Assembly: GCA_021819985.1 (NCBI GenBank)
Contig: JAKAEG010000134.1
Span: 1-8,385, forward strand
From: Nitrospirota bacterium
Lineage (GTDB): Bacteria > Nitrospirota > Thermodesulfovibrionia > Thermodesulfovibrionales > JdFR-88
DNA: 8,385 bases
Direction: 5' to 3'
Shown here in pieces: positions 1-5,567 of the stretch. Every line of letters begins with the position of its first letter. Within the stretch, counting starts at the first letter, position 1. The position numbers were made by a program, and so were the translations under genes. The notes under the pieces were generated by a model. That model was not told the DNA's origin and did no database searches. It was given only the letters and a program-made list of their open reading frames with translations.

Positions 1-81
1 CTTGCCGCTTTTTTAGGCATGCACTACTCAACTATGAGCAGGATTGTAAAAGGTGAAGAAACATCAAAATTCAAGACCTGA
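1..81 (+). mobile_element. C-terminal end of a REP-associated (Y1-type) transposase, truncated by the window edge
   Basis: Reading from base 1 in frame 1 gives 26 residues ending in LGMHYSTMSRIVKGE, then SKFKT and a TGA stop. This matches the helix-turn-helix tail (LG-HYST-SRI) and the terminal KFKT that I recognise from REP-associated tyrosine (IS200-like, Y1) transposases. The bases around and after the stop, AAGACCTGACCCC, are the usual end sequence of this group. The catalytic part (HUH motif and tyrosine) lies outside the window, so it cannot be judged whether the gene is intact. Such transposases handle single-stranded DNA and are linked to dispersed palindromic repeats. The element marks the left part of the window as mobile or accessory DNA. 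The family call is from remembered motifs over a short stretch. Confidence 0.7.
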
Positions 82-118
82 CCCCATTGCTCTGACCCTG
101 CTCGGTGTTGAGATAAAT

Positions 119-517
119 ATGTGGCGAAAAATTTTAATAGCCGTATTAACCGGATTGCTCTACTGGTTAACGTCCTACTTAGTTATGAAATTATTCGTTA
201 TACTGAATCTTGAATATAACAATTTGATTGGGATATTGCTTTATTTTGTTATACCCTTCTTTTTGGGCGGAATATTGATTATCATCACTAAGGACAGGCG
301 ATTTTTTGGTGCTGCTTACAGTTCAATTATCATTATCGTGCGATATTTGATCGACTTTCTCGAAGTTACTATCAGGCATATCCCTGGGCCCAGTGCATTT
401 GAGCAAATTTTATTTTTCTTCAAAGTTCTAGGAGCTTACTCAATAATCTGTGCTGGCGCTGGAGGCTTAATAGCGGTTTTAATTAATAGGAGGCGCCACA
501 AATCCGAATTTATTTAA
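119..517 (+). CDS. Small four-helix membrane protein, unknown function
   Basis: The predicted product has 132 aa when started at the ATG at 119 (MWRKILIAVL). The frame is open further upstream to an ATG at 53, but that extension overlaps the transposase tail and reads through its terminal repeat, so 119 is preferred. Only a weak GAG lies upstream as a ribosome site. Four hydrophobic segments are visible at about residues 5-29, 35-57, 63-84 and 97-123, with a basic C-terminus (NRRRHKS). I see no catalytic or binding motif and do not recognise a family. The coding sequence is much richer in A+T than the genes after base 1570, which fits horizontal acquisition. The next small membrane-protein gene starts within 15 nt, so the two probably form a transcription unit. 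It could be a cargo or immunity-type protein, but nothing in the sequence proves that. Confidence 0.6.
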   Translation: MWRKILIAVLTGLLYWLTSYLVMKLFVILNLEYNNLIGILLYFVIPFFLGGILIIITKDRRFFGAAYSSIIIIVRYLIDFLEVTIRHIPGPSAFEQILFFFKVLGAYSIICAGAGGLIAVLINRRRHKSEFI

Positions 518-531
518 TTTCGGTGAAGATT

Positions 532-807
532 ATGAAGAGAGTTATTTTTATAATTATTTCATTAACAACAGTTCTCATATCCGTAATTTTTATTAATTCC
601 AACAAAAATCCCATACCAATTTTGTTAGGTGGCGCATTGGCAATTTTTATGGTATATGCCTTGTGGAATCCGCCTAAAAAATATAAGGACTATTCTCTTT
701 CTGACCAAGAGCATGCAACAAGCCGTGCATTGGGCGGAAGTGGTATGAGCATGACGGATTTGTTGGACATAAAACCAAAAAATAAAAAGCCACGAAAAAA
801 TGAGTAA
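532..807 (+). CDS. Small two-helix membrane protein with charged cytoplasmic tail, unknown function
   Basis: The product has 91 aa from the ATG at 532. A GTG at 523 in the same frame would add three residues, but GGTGA at 522-526 sits 5 nt before the ATG and looks like its ribosome binding site. Two hydrophobic segments (about residues 4-22 and 28-45) form a hairpin. A polar tail follows that contains GGSGMSMTDLLDI and ends in a lysine-rich stretch (KPKNKKPRK). The family is not recognised. The gene is AT-rich and follows the 132-aa membrane protein by 14 nt, so cotranscription is likely. The paired small membrane proteins next to transposase and YD-repeat debris resemble accessory cargo, but no function can be assigned from sequence alone. 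Confidence 0.6.
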   Translation: MKRVIFIIISLTTVLISVIFINSNKNPIPILLGGALAIFMVYALWNPPKKYKDYSLSDQEHATSRALGGSGMSMTDLLDIKPKNKKPRKNE

Positions 808-850
808 ACAATCATTTAAATATCTATTTCATTCCTTCAGCCCAGGATTA

Positions 851-870
851 TAATTGATGAATTTCAATTA
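851..870. repeat. 7-bp inverted repeat upstream of the IS/YD chimeric ORF
   Basis: TAATTGA and TCAATTA flank a 6-base spacer (TGAATT). It lies between the 91-aa membrane-protein gene and the chimeric ORF at 895, just before a purine-rich AAGAAAGGAG ribosome-site-like stretch. It could be an operator, a remnant of an insertion-sequence end, or chance in AT-rich DNA. There is no T-run after it, so it is not a convincing terminator. Confidence 0.3.
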
Positions 871-894
871 CAAGAAAGGAGAAAACTCGCATAA

Positions 895-1332
895 ATGCTG
901 AGGTCCATGGGCAAGCGGGGGAATTTTTACGATGCTGATTACATCTGCGAACAGCTCATTCCTCAAGACAGTTTTTACCGGAAATTCCGCGAGATCGTAG
1001 CGCCTTTAATCAAGGACAAGCAGTTTGCGTCCATGTATTGCGCGGACAATGGCAGAACTATTCAGTATACCTATGATGCGAACTCCAACAGGCTCACATT
1101 AACAGACCCTTTGGCGAACCAGACACAATATGGTTATGATTCCTTAAACAGACTGAGCACCCTTCAAAATCCGCAGGGACAATTATCATTCAGTTACGAT
1201 ACTCTTGGCAGGCGGATCGAGCTTGATTATCCCAACGGACTCAAGGACGCATATACTTATGACGCCGCCAGCAATTTAAGCAGCATTTCGCTCCAGAATA
1301 CTTCCACGACTCTGCTTTCAACAACTTATTGA
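895..1332 (+). pseudogene. Chimeric remnant: IS1182-type transposase N-terminus fused in frame to YD (RHS) repeats
   Basis: The 145-aa ORF has two unrelated halves. Residues 1 to about 54 (GNFYDADYICEQLIPQDSFY, then KFREIV and MYCADNGR) resemble the start of IS1182-family transposases, which normally continue into a catalytic DDE region that is absent here. From about residue 55 the sequence is YD-repeat: YTYDANSNRL, YGYDSLNRLS, FSYDTLGRRI and YTYDAASNLS, spaced about 20 residues. These are typical of RHS-type shell proteins, which usually exceed 1000 aa. The ORF ends at a TGA after LSTTY, and the in-frame bases beyond could encode DNPG, as if another repeat were cut by the stop. GGAG at 878-881 may serve as a ribosome site, although 13 nt from the ATG is long; an in-frame ATG at 907 is an alternative. 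It has no signal peptide. It is probably a non-functional deletion or insertion product, though transcription is possible. Confidence 0.7.
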
Positions 1333-1378
1333 GACAATCCGGGACACATCCCATATTCTTTTAGAATTCGCATAATAG

Positions 1379-1397
1379 CGCATTCCGTTTGAATGCG
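1379..1397. repeat. Hairpin in the non-coding stretch after the chimeric ORF
   Basis: CGCATTC and GAATGCG form a perfect 7-bp stem around a 5-base loop (CGTTT). No T-run follows, so it is unlikely to be an intrinsic terminator. It may be part of a mobile-element end, since the preceding CGGGACACATCCC at about 1338-1352 recalls terminal sequences of IS200/Y1-type elements. The whole gap 1333-1568 holds no gene I can defend. Besides this stem it contains an ATACC/GGTAT short inverted repeat at 1430-1447 and a possible extended -10 element close to the next gene. Confidence 0.35.
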
Positions 1398-1557
1398 GAC
1401 TTTAGGACAAACTCCGAACAATTTTTATCATACCGCAGGCGTGGTATCCTGGACGGACTGTTGTTGCCCACATTTTTCGAAAGGAACCATATTTCAAATG
1501 AAAACAAACGGTGCGGCCTTACGTCCTCACCCCATCACAATTTTTTTACCCCAACTC

Positions 1558-1566
1558 TGTTAAAAT
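1558..1566 (+). promoter_or_regulatory. Possible extended -10 promoter element just before the polytopic membrane-protein gene
   Basis: TGTTAAAAT reads as an extended -10 (TGn followed by TAAAAT, five of six bases of TATAAT). No good -35 hexamer lies 16-18 bases upstream. A start about 7 bases downstream would fall at roughly 1573-1575, on or beside the ATG at 1575. The gene has no visible Shine-Dalgarno sequence, so a leaderless transcript would fit. This is inference from a short motif in a T/A-rich stretch. Confidence 0.25.
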
Positions 1567-1568
1567 TA

Positions 1569-2585
1569 ATGACCATGACCTTTTCCGAGTCCATAAAAGA
1601 AGGTTTCGGCGCGATAAACCATAGATGGCAGCTGGTGCTCATCAGAGTGCTGGCGTCGGTCGTGAACCTTGCGGCATTTTTCATCATCGTGGGGATCCCG
1701 CTATTTATAGCGATAATGGTGGCGGGTATCGAGCTTGCGGCCTCGAACGCAGGCCAGTTCCTGGCCAGCCTTAAAGACGCCTTTGAGAGAGGGTACGTAT
1801 GGATAGCGGCCCTCGTGCTCGCAAGCCTTCTTCTTTATGCCATTTTTGCCGCATTTGTATGGATGTATGTGATATCCGGTTCGATGGGTATCATCGCAAG
1901 GACGCTTGAAAACAGGAAAGAGATATTCAGGGTGAAACTCTTCCACATTGAGGCCAGAAGGCATTTCACCCCGCTGGCCAATTTCTATCTCCTTCTGGGC
2001 ATGTTTATGCTCGGTGCCTTCATCGTACTAGGGGTAGCAGTGGGCGGGGCTGTATATCTTTCTGATGCGCTCAAGGAGGCAAGCTCATTTCTTGGTCTCA
2101 TGCTTGAGGTCATACTGAACCTGTTTATCGCTCTGGCCGGTCTTTTTGCGGTTTATGGCAGCATGACTTTAGGCTCTTACGGGGCCGGGGCAGTAGTTCT
2201 GGACGGGGAGCAGGCATGGCCCGCGCTAAAAAAGGCCGTAAAATTCCTGTCTGAGCATCCATGGGGTTTCTGGGGATACAGTTTTTTTCTTACGGCTTAC
2301 GGGATGGCGATGTTCCTGCTTTTTGTGATCGGCTACCCGTTCAAGCTGATCCCCATAATAGGCGTTGTGATAATGCTGCCGTATCAGATAGCAAGTTATG
2401 CCTTGGGACGCTACCTGGGACTTTCTCTTGTGGGAAGCGCCTTTTCCTACTATTTCAGGAACACGAGGACAAAAAATATCCAGGAAGAAGCTCCCGGACA
2501 CGGGCAAATTCCTCCGGGGCCGGTTCCGACGGCACAAGAGGGCACCCCAGGACCCGCTCAAACTCCTCCTTCAGAAGCTGTTTAA
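1569..2585 (+). CDS. Polytopic membrane protein of unknown function with proline-rich tail
   Basis: The product has about 338 aa from the ATG at 1569; a second ATG at 1575 is equally possible. The frame is open back to 1389, but that 60-residue extension is low-complexity intergenic sequence, not membrane-like. Hydrophobic segments lie near residues 27-54, 77-105, 137-163, 178-205, 233-270 (probably two helices) and 275-292. The soluble stretch EHPWGFWGYSF precedes the fifth segment. Tryptophan- and glycine-rich polytopic proteins of this kind are common uncharacterised membrane families, and I do not recognise a named one. The last 43 residues (from F296) are polar and proline-rich (PPGPVP, TPGPAQTPPSEAV). 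They are encoded entirely antisense to the 3' end of the convergent lipoate-ligase-family gene. Base composition matches the GC-richer core genes, so it probably belongs to the chromosome rather than to the AT-rich island. Confidence 0.65.
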   Translation: MTMTFSESIKEGFGAINHRWQLVLIRVLASVVNLAAFFIIVGIPLFIAIMVAGIELAASNAGQFLASLKDAFERGYVWIAALVLASLLLYAIFAAFVWMYVISGSMGIIARTLENRKEIFRVKLFHIEARRHFTPLANFYLLLGMFMLGAFIVLGVAVGGAVYLSDALKEASSFLGLMLEVILNLFIALAGLFAVYGSMTLGSYGAGAVVLDGEQAWPALKKAVKFLSEHPWGFWGYSFFLTAYGMAMFLLFVIGYPFKLIPIIGVVIMLPYQIASYALGRYLGLSLVGSAFSYYFRNTRTKNIQEEAPGHGQIPPGPVPTAQEGTPGPAQTPPSEAV

Positions 2586-3261
2586 GGACCGCCGGGTTTG
2601 CACCCGGCACAAGGCCCGACAACCCGGCCACGGCCTCCGGATCTAAAGGGCCTTTGGAAAAAACCTTACCGCTCAAAGACCCGTCGACTTCAAAAGGAAT
2701 GGAACCCTGCTGCAAAAAGCACTCGGGCCACCGCCTCTGCGCCGAGCCCACTATCTTTTTTCCCCCCGCGGTGATCTCCGCATAGGAAACGGACCCGAAA
2801 CACTGAACGGTCCTGCCCACCTGCCTTCCGTTCCTGCCGGATTTAACCTCGACCGATATCCCAAATCTCCGCAACGCCCCCTCGATCGCCGAGCTTATTA
2901 CGGCATAGCACCCGAAAAGGTCTTTTCCCCTGAATGCCCCTTCATAACGCGAGATCACGCTGTATGTAAGCTCATTTGCGTGGAGGACGGCCCTGCCTCC
3001 GGTCGGACGGACCACGACCGGGATACTGTTTTCCCGTATGAAATCCAGATTCAGCCCCTCGTCTTTTTTCTGGAACCGGCCAAGGCTCAGGGACGGGCGG
3101 TCCCAGCCGTAAAACCTGACCACGGGGGTTTTTATTGTTTCGTTTCCGGCAAGACCTTCTTTGACAGACAGGCAGAGGGATTCATCGAGGGCCATGTTGA
3201 AAGCGGCCCCGCAGAGACCGGAATCTATAAGCCTGCCAGGCCCTATAAATCCGGAGGACAT
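2455..3261 (-). CDS. Lipoate-protein ligase A / octanoyltransferase (LipM-like) family protein
   Basis: This 268-aa protein belongs to the biotin/lipoate A/B protein ligase fold, whose members move octanoate or lipoate onto lipoyl domains such as those of 2-oxoacid dehydrogenases or the glycine-cleavage H protein. Family marks are FNMALDESL (21-29), the binding-loop motif VVRPTGGRAVLHANELTYSV (83-102), and GKKIVGSAQRR (167-177) with the invariant lysine K169, followed by LQQGSIPF (183-190). Cys154 in VQCFGSVSYAEI lies where LipM octanoyltransferases carry their catalytic cysteine, so octanoyl transfer is at least as likely as ATP-dependent ligation. The length is normal for single-domain members. 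The start at 3261 overlaps the end of the cooT-like gene by 19 nt, suggesting translational coupling, and there is no good ribosome site of its own. Its last 131 nt overlap the convergent membrane-protein gene. Ligase versus transferase cannot be settled here. Confidence 0.85.
   Translation of the reverse strand: MSSGFIGPGRLIDSGLCGAAFNMALDESLCLSVKEGLAGNETIKTPVVRFYGWDRPSLSLGRFQKKDEGLNLDFIRENSIPVVVRPTGGRAVLHANELTYSVISRYEGAFRGKDLFGCYAVISSAIEGALRRFGISVEVKSGRNGRQVGRTVQCFGSVSYAEITAGGKKIVGSAQRRWPECFLQQGSIPFEVDGSLSGKVFSKGPLDPEAVAGLSGLVPGANPAVLKQLLKEEFERVLGCPLVPSEPAPEEFARVRELLPGYFLSSCS
2591..2608. other. Strong hairpin 5 nt after the membrane-protein stop codon, inside the convergent gene
   Basis: GCCGGGT and ACCCGGC form a perfect 7-bp GC-rich stem around the loop TTGC. 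It starts 5 nt after the TAA at 2583-2585 of the plus-strand gene but lies within the coding region of the minus-strand ligase gene. There is no following T-run, so it is not a canonical intrinsic terminator. It might stabilise the 3' end of the plus-strand mRNA or slow polymerase, but chance in GC-rich coding DNA is possible. Confidence 0.3.
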
Positions 3262-3446
3262 ATGGGCTCAAGGAGGATCTTGCGCTTTATGGCCTGTATC
3301 TCTTTTATCCTCCCCTGAAAAAATCTCTCTTCCCCGAAGAGGCTCCTCATGTATACTCCCCCGTTTTCCGGTCTTATTATGTCCACGCTTTCAAGGTAAA
3401 GGTCTTCTTTTTCCCCGGCTGACAAATACGCATTCAGTTCGCACAT
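3243..3446 (-). CDS. cooT: CooT-family nickel-binding protein
   Basis: The 67-aa product begins MCELNAYL and continues with LYLESVDIIRPENGGVYM, LFGEERFFQGRIKEI and KRKILLE. This is the compact beta-rich pattern of the CooT family, small nickel-binding proteins first known beside carbon-monoxide dehydrogenase maturation genes. Cys2, exposed after removal of Met1, is the known metal-ligand position in the family and is present. No CO dehydrogenase gene is in the window, so the role may be general nickel handling rather than CODH maturation. It starts 22 nt after the exonuclease gene and its end overlaps the ligase start by 19 nt, so the three are probably cotranscribed. AAGGAAG just after the upstream stop may be its ribosome site, although it is distant; GGGAAAAAG is closer but weak. 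Confidence 0.8.
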   Translation of the reverse strand: MCELNAYLSAGEKEDLYLESVDIIRPENGGVYMRSLFGEERFFQGRIKEIQAIKRKILLEPICPPDL

Positions 3447-3468
3447 TTTTTCTTTTTCCCGGTCTTCC

Positions 3469-4164
3469 TTATCTATTGCTGCCTGGTGGGAATTTTACAT
3501 AATTCTGCCAATATTCCAAAAGTGATTTGGTGGCCTTCAGATCCCCCGCGCAATACCTGGCTATCTCCAGGCATCTGCCCGCCCTGAACAGCTCCTTCAC
3601 CTCATGACCGCAGGTCTCTTCCTTGGGGCTTTTTATGCCAAGGAACCTGCACCAGAGATCCAGGCTGAAGCGCCTGCGGACCGCGCCAAAAAATGTGAGC
3701 TGGTCCAGCAGGTCTATATGCGCGCCGTTGTAACGGTTTGGCATGAGGTCCCGGAGCGGTTTTATTTTGTAAAGCGCGGAGCGGGTCAGAATGAAAGGGC
3801 AGTCGAAACACCGCCCGTTGAAGGTAACGAACTGGTCATAGCTTTTTACCGCGCTCCAGAATTTATTGATGATCTCTACTTCGGAACCGGCCTCGTAGAC
3901 AATCCCGTCTTCTTCAAAAGGCAGCATCGGCTCCTTCTGGCTGACAGAGGGGGCCTGATAATAGACAGCTCCTTTACCGCTGTCCGGGTTCAGCATGCCT
4001 ATGGCGACTATCTCGGCGGTGAGCGGGTAAAAGGAAAGGCTGTCCTTTACCTGGGCGATGTCCTCATCCGATTCGGCAAAACGGAGAAAGTAATCCCTGA
4101 AATGAGGCTCCAGGGTGTCAAAATCGCCGCCAGCGGTCTCGATATCGAAGATTACCCGGGACAT
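3469..4164 (-). CDS. PolB-like 3'-5' exonuclease (DEDDy, ribonuclease H-like fold)
   Basis: The 231-aa single-domain protein shows the three exonuclease motifs: Exo I FDIET (D7, E9), Exo II FVTFNGRCFDCPFI with D121, and Exo III ARYCAGDLKAT with Y204 and D208. The tyrosine four residues before the last aspartate marks the DEDDy type. This matches the stand-alone predicted 3'-5' exonucleases related to the proofreading domain of family B DNA polymerases. All catalytic acidic residues are present, so activity on DNA or RNA ends is likely; the substrate is unknown. There is no polymerase domain and no signal peptide, so it should be cytoplasmic. The start at 4164 lies 41 nt after ctpA, with a strong hairpin at the ctpA end in between. 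Its ribosome site is weak. The cooT-like gene follows after 22 nt. Confidence 0.85.
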   Translation of the reverse strand: MSRVIFDIETAGGDFDTLEPHFRDYFLRFAESDEDIAQVKDSLSFYPLTAEIVAIGMLNPDSGKGAVYYQAPSVSQKEPMLPFEEDGIVYEAGSEVEIINKFWSAVKSYDQFVTFNGRCFDCPFILTRSALYKIKPLRDLMPNRYNGAHIDLLDQLTFFGAVRRRFSLDLWCRFLGIKSPKEETCGHEVKELFRAGRCLEIARYCAGDLKATKSLLEYWQNYVKFPPGSNR

Positions 4165-4194
4165 TTTCTTGCCGGTCTTTCTTTGTTAACAGCG

Positions 4195-4218
4195 AAAGGC
4201 CGCGCTTACGCGGCCTTT
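4195..4218 (-). terminator. Perfect 10-bp hairpin containing the ctpA stop codon; possible weak terminator or attenuator
   Basis: AAAGGCCGCG and CGCGGCCTTT pair perfectly over 10 bp around a 4-base loop. On the minus strand the loop reads TAAG and contains the TAA stop of ctpA. The downstream arm ends in CCTTT, then CGCTG, so the T-run is only three bases and overlaps the stem. That makes it a poor classical intrinsic terminator. It could still reduce read-through from the envelope operon into the exonuclease gene, or protect the 3' end of the upstream mRNA. Confidence 0.5.
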
Positions 4219-5525
4219 GCTGCTTTCTGGAATATGCCCCAGGTCTTAAGTATGTCCATGGCCCTCTGAAGCTGGGTATCGTTCTTTTCCTTAAGTTGAT
4301 CGAAAGAAGTGACCTCTTCCTCTTCCTTTACCGGTTTTCCGGAGCTGAGGCCCAGGTGGTTCCTGAGGTCGCGTTCCCTGAGGACAGGATGCTCCTTTGC
4401 CCCGCCGACAGCGGCCAGTTTGACCACTACGTCCGGCGTGATGCCGATATTCTGTATCGAGACGCCGCTGGGCGTATAGTACATCGCAGTCGTAAGCCTC
4501 AGGGCCGATCCGTCGGTAAGCGGTATAACCGTCTGGACGGAGCCTTTTCCAAATGTCTGGGTGCCAAGGATGACCGCTCGTTTCCAGTCCTTAAGGGCTC
4601 CGGAAACGATCTCGGAAGCGCTCGCGCTCCCCTCGTTGACCAGCACTATCATTTGCATATGATCATATGACGGGTACTGGTTGGTCGTATTGTAGTCGGT
4701 CCTGGGGCCGGTCCTACCCTTGATATAAACGACAAGCTTCCCCTGGGGCAGGAACTGTCCGGCTACCGCTACCGCGCTGTTTAAAAGCCCGCCAGGATTA
4801 TTCCTGAGGTCCAGTATCAGGGACTTCATCCCTTGTGAATTCAGCTGTTTCAGTGCCGCGGCCATATCCTGGGCAGAATGCTCCTGGAATTCGGTCAACT
4901 TCACGTAACCGATGCCAGCCTGCTTGTCGAGCATCTTCCATTTAACGCTCTTTATCTTGATTATTTCCCTGATGATCTTAAAATCCAGCCCCTTGGATAC
5001 GCCTTCACGGTAAACAGTTAAGGTTACCGGGCTGCCGGCGGGACCGCGCATTTTTTTAACCGCGTCGAACATGGACATGTCCCTGGTAGATGCGCCGTCT
5101 ATCTTGATGATCTTGTCGCCCGCTTTTATTCCAGCTTTAAAAGCAGGGGTGTCCTCAATAGGGGACACTACCGTCAAAACGTCATCTTTCATCCCTATTT
5201 CTATTCCCAATCCGCCGAATTGACCGCTTGTGTCTACCTGCATATCCTTGTAAGCGTCAGGAGGCATGAACCCGGAATGGGGGTCAAGTGAGCTTATCAT
5301 ACCGTTTATCGCGCCATAGATAAGTTTCTTGGTATCGGGAACCTTTACATAATTGGCCTCGACCGCCTGAAGCACCTCTGTAAACACCTTAAGTTGACTG
5401 TAATTATTGTCCTCTCCCGCGCACACATAGCTGGTCGACCATAATGTTATCGTGGCAAAAATGACAACGAGGCTGACAGCAAGGGCCGCAACCCATATTT
5501 TTTTCTTTTTAAAATTAAAGGACAT
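4206..5525 (-). CDS. ctpA: Carboxyl-terminal processing protease (S41 family, PDZ domain)
   Basis: The 439-aa envelope serine protease has, in order, a positively charged start and hydrophobic signal/anchor (about 7-30), a dimerisation/N-terminal segment with SLDPHSGFM (79-87), a PDZ domain (about 95-185, with GGLGIEIG and AGIKAGDKIIKIDG) and the S41 peptidase domain (about 190-370). GYVKLTEF and LILDLRNNPGGLL are typical. The catalytic serine should be S302 in NEGSASASEI and the lysine K327 in GTQTFGKGSVQ; their 25-residue spacing matches the family. It acts in the periplasm, where relatives trim or destroy peptidoglycan hydrolases and other proteins. It follows envC by 42 nt. An AGGT 5 nt before the ATG and a GGAGGT 13 nt before it are possible ribosome sites. 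The C-terminus ends QKAAKAA. Its stop codon sits in a hairpin loop. Confidence 0.95.
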   Translation of the reverse strand: MSFNFKKKKIWVAALAVSLVVIFATITLWSTSYVCAGEDNNYSQLKVFTEVLQAVEANYVKVPDTKKLIYGAINGMISSLDPHSGFMPPDAYKDMQVDTSGQFGGLGIEIGMKDDVLTVVSPIEDTPAFKAGIKAGDKIIKIDGASTRDMSMFDAVKKMRGPAGSPVTLTVYREGVSKGLDFKIIREIIKIKSVKWKMLDKQAGIGYVKLTEFQEHSAQDMAAALKQLNSQGMKSLILDLRNNPGGLLNSAVAVAGQFLPQGKLVVYIKGRTGPRTDYNTTNQYPSYDHMQMIVLVNEGSASASEIVSGALKDWKRAVILGTQTFGKGSVQTVIPLTDGSALRLTTAMYYTPSGVSIQNIGITPDVVVKLAAVGGAKEHPVLRERDLRNHLGLSSGKPVKEEEEVTSFDQLKEKNDTQLQRAMDILKTWGIFQKAAKAA

Positions 5526-5567
5526 TTTTTACCTGAATACCTCCATTGGCCTTGGTTTCTGGCGGGC

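Noticed and set aside
53..118. Upstream ATG extending the 132-aa membrane protein by 22 residues
   Set aside because: These bases overlap the last codons and terminal repeat of the transposase. The extension (RPDPIALT) is a reading of that repeat in another frame.
1393..1563. 56-codon plus-strand open frame with a CCC run, ending just before the membrane-protein start
   Set aside because: It has no ribosome site and no family resemblance, and another frame is equally open across the same stretch. It was considered as a leader peptide but is not supported.
1389..1568. 60-residue N-terminal extension of the polytopic membrane protein
   Set aside because: The extension is not membrane-like, runs over a hairpin and possible promoter element, and has no ribosome site. 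The product from 1569 or 1575 begins like a normal inner-membrane protein.
2261..2785. Plus-strand open frame (174 codons) across the membrane-protein and ligase genes
   Set aside because: It is shifted relative to the membrane-protein frame, lacks membrane segments, and its product is rich in P, R, S and G as expected from an out-of-frame reading.
3604..4269. Long plus-strand open frame (221 codons) antisense to the exonuclease gene and the ctpA end
   Set aside because: The opposite strand encodes a protein with all three exonuclease motifs. The antisense product has no recognisable domain and is a frame shadow of GC-rich coding DNA.
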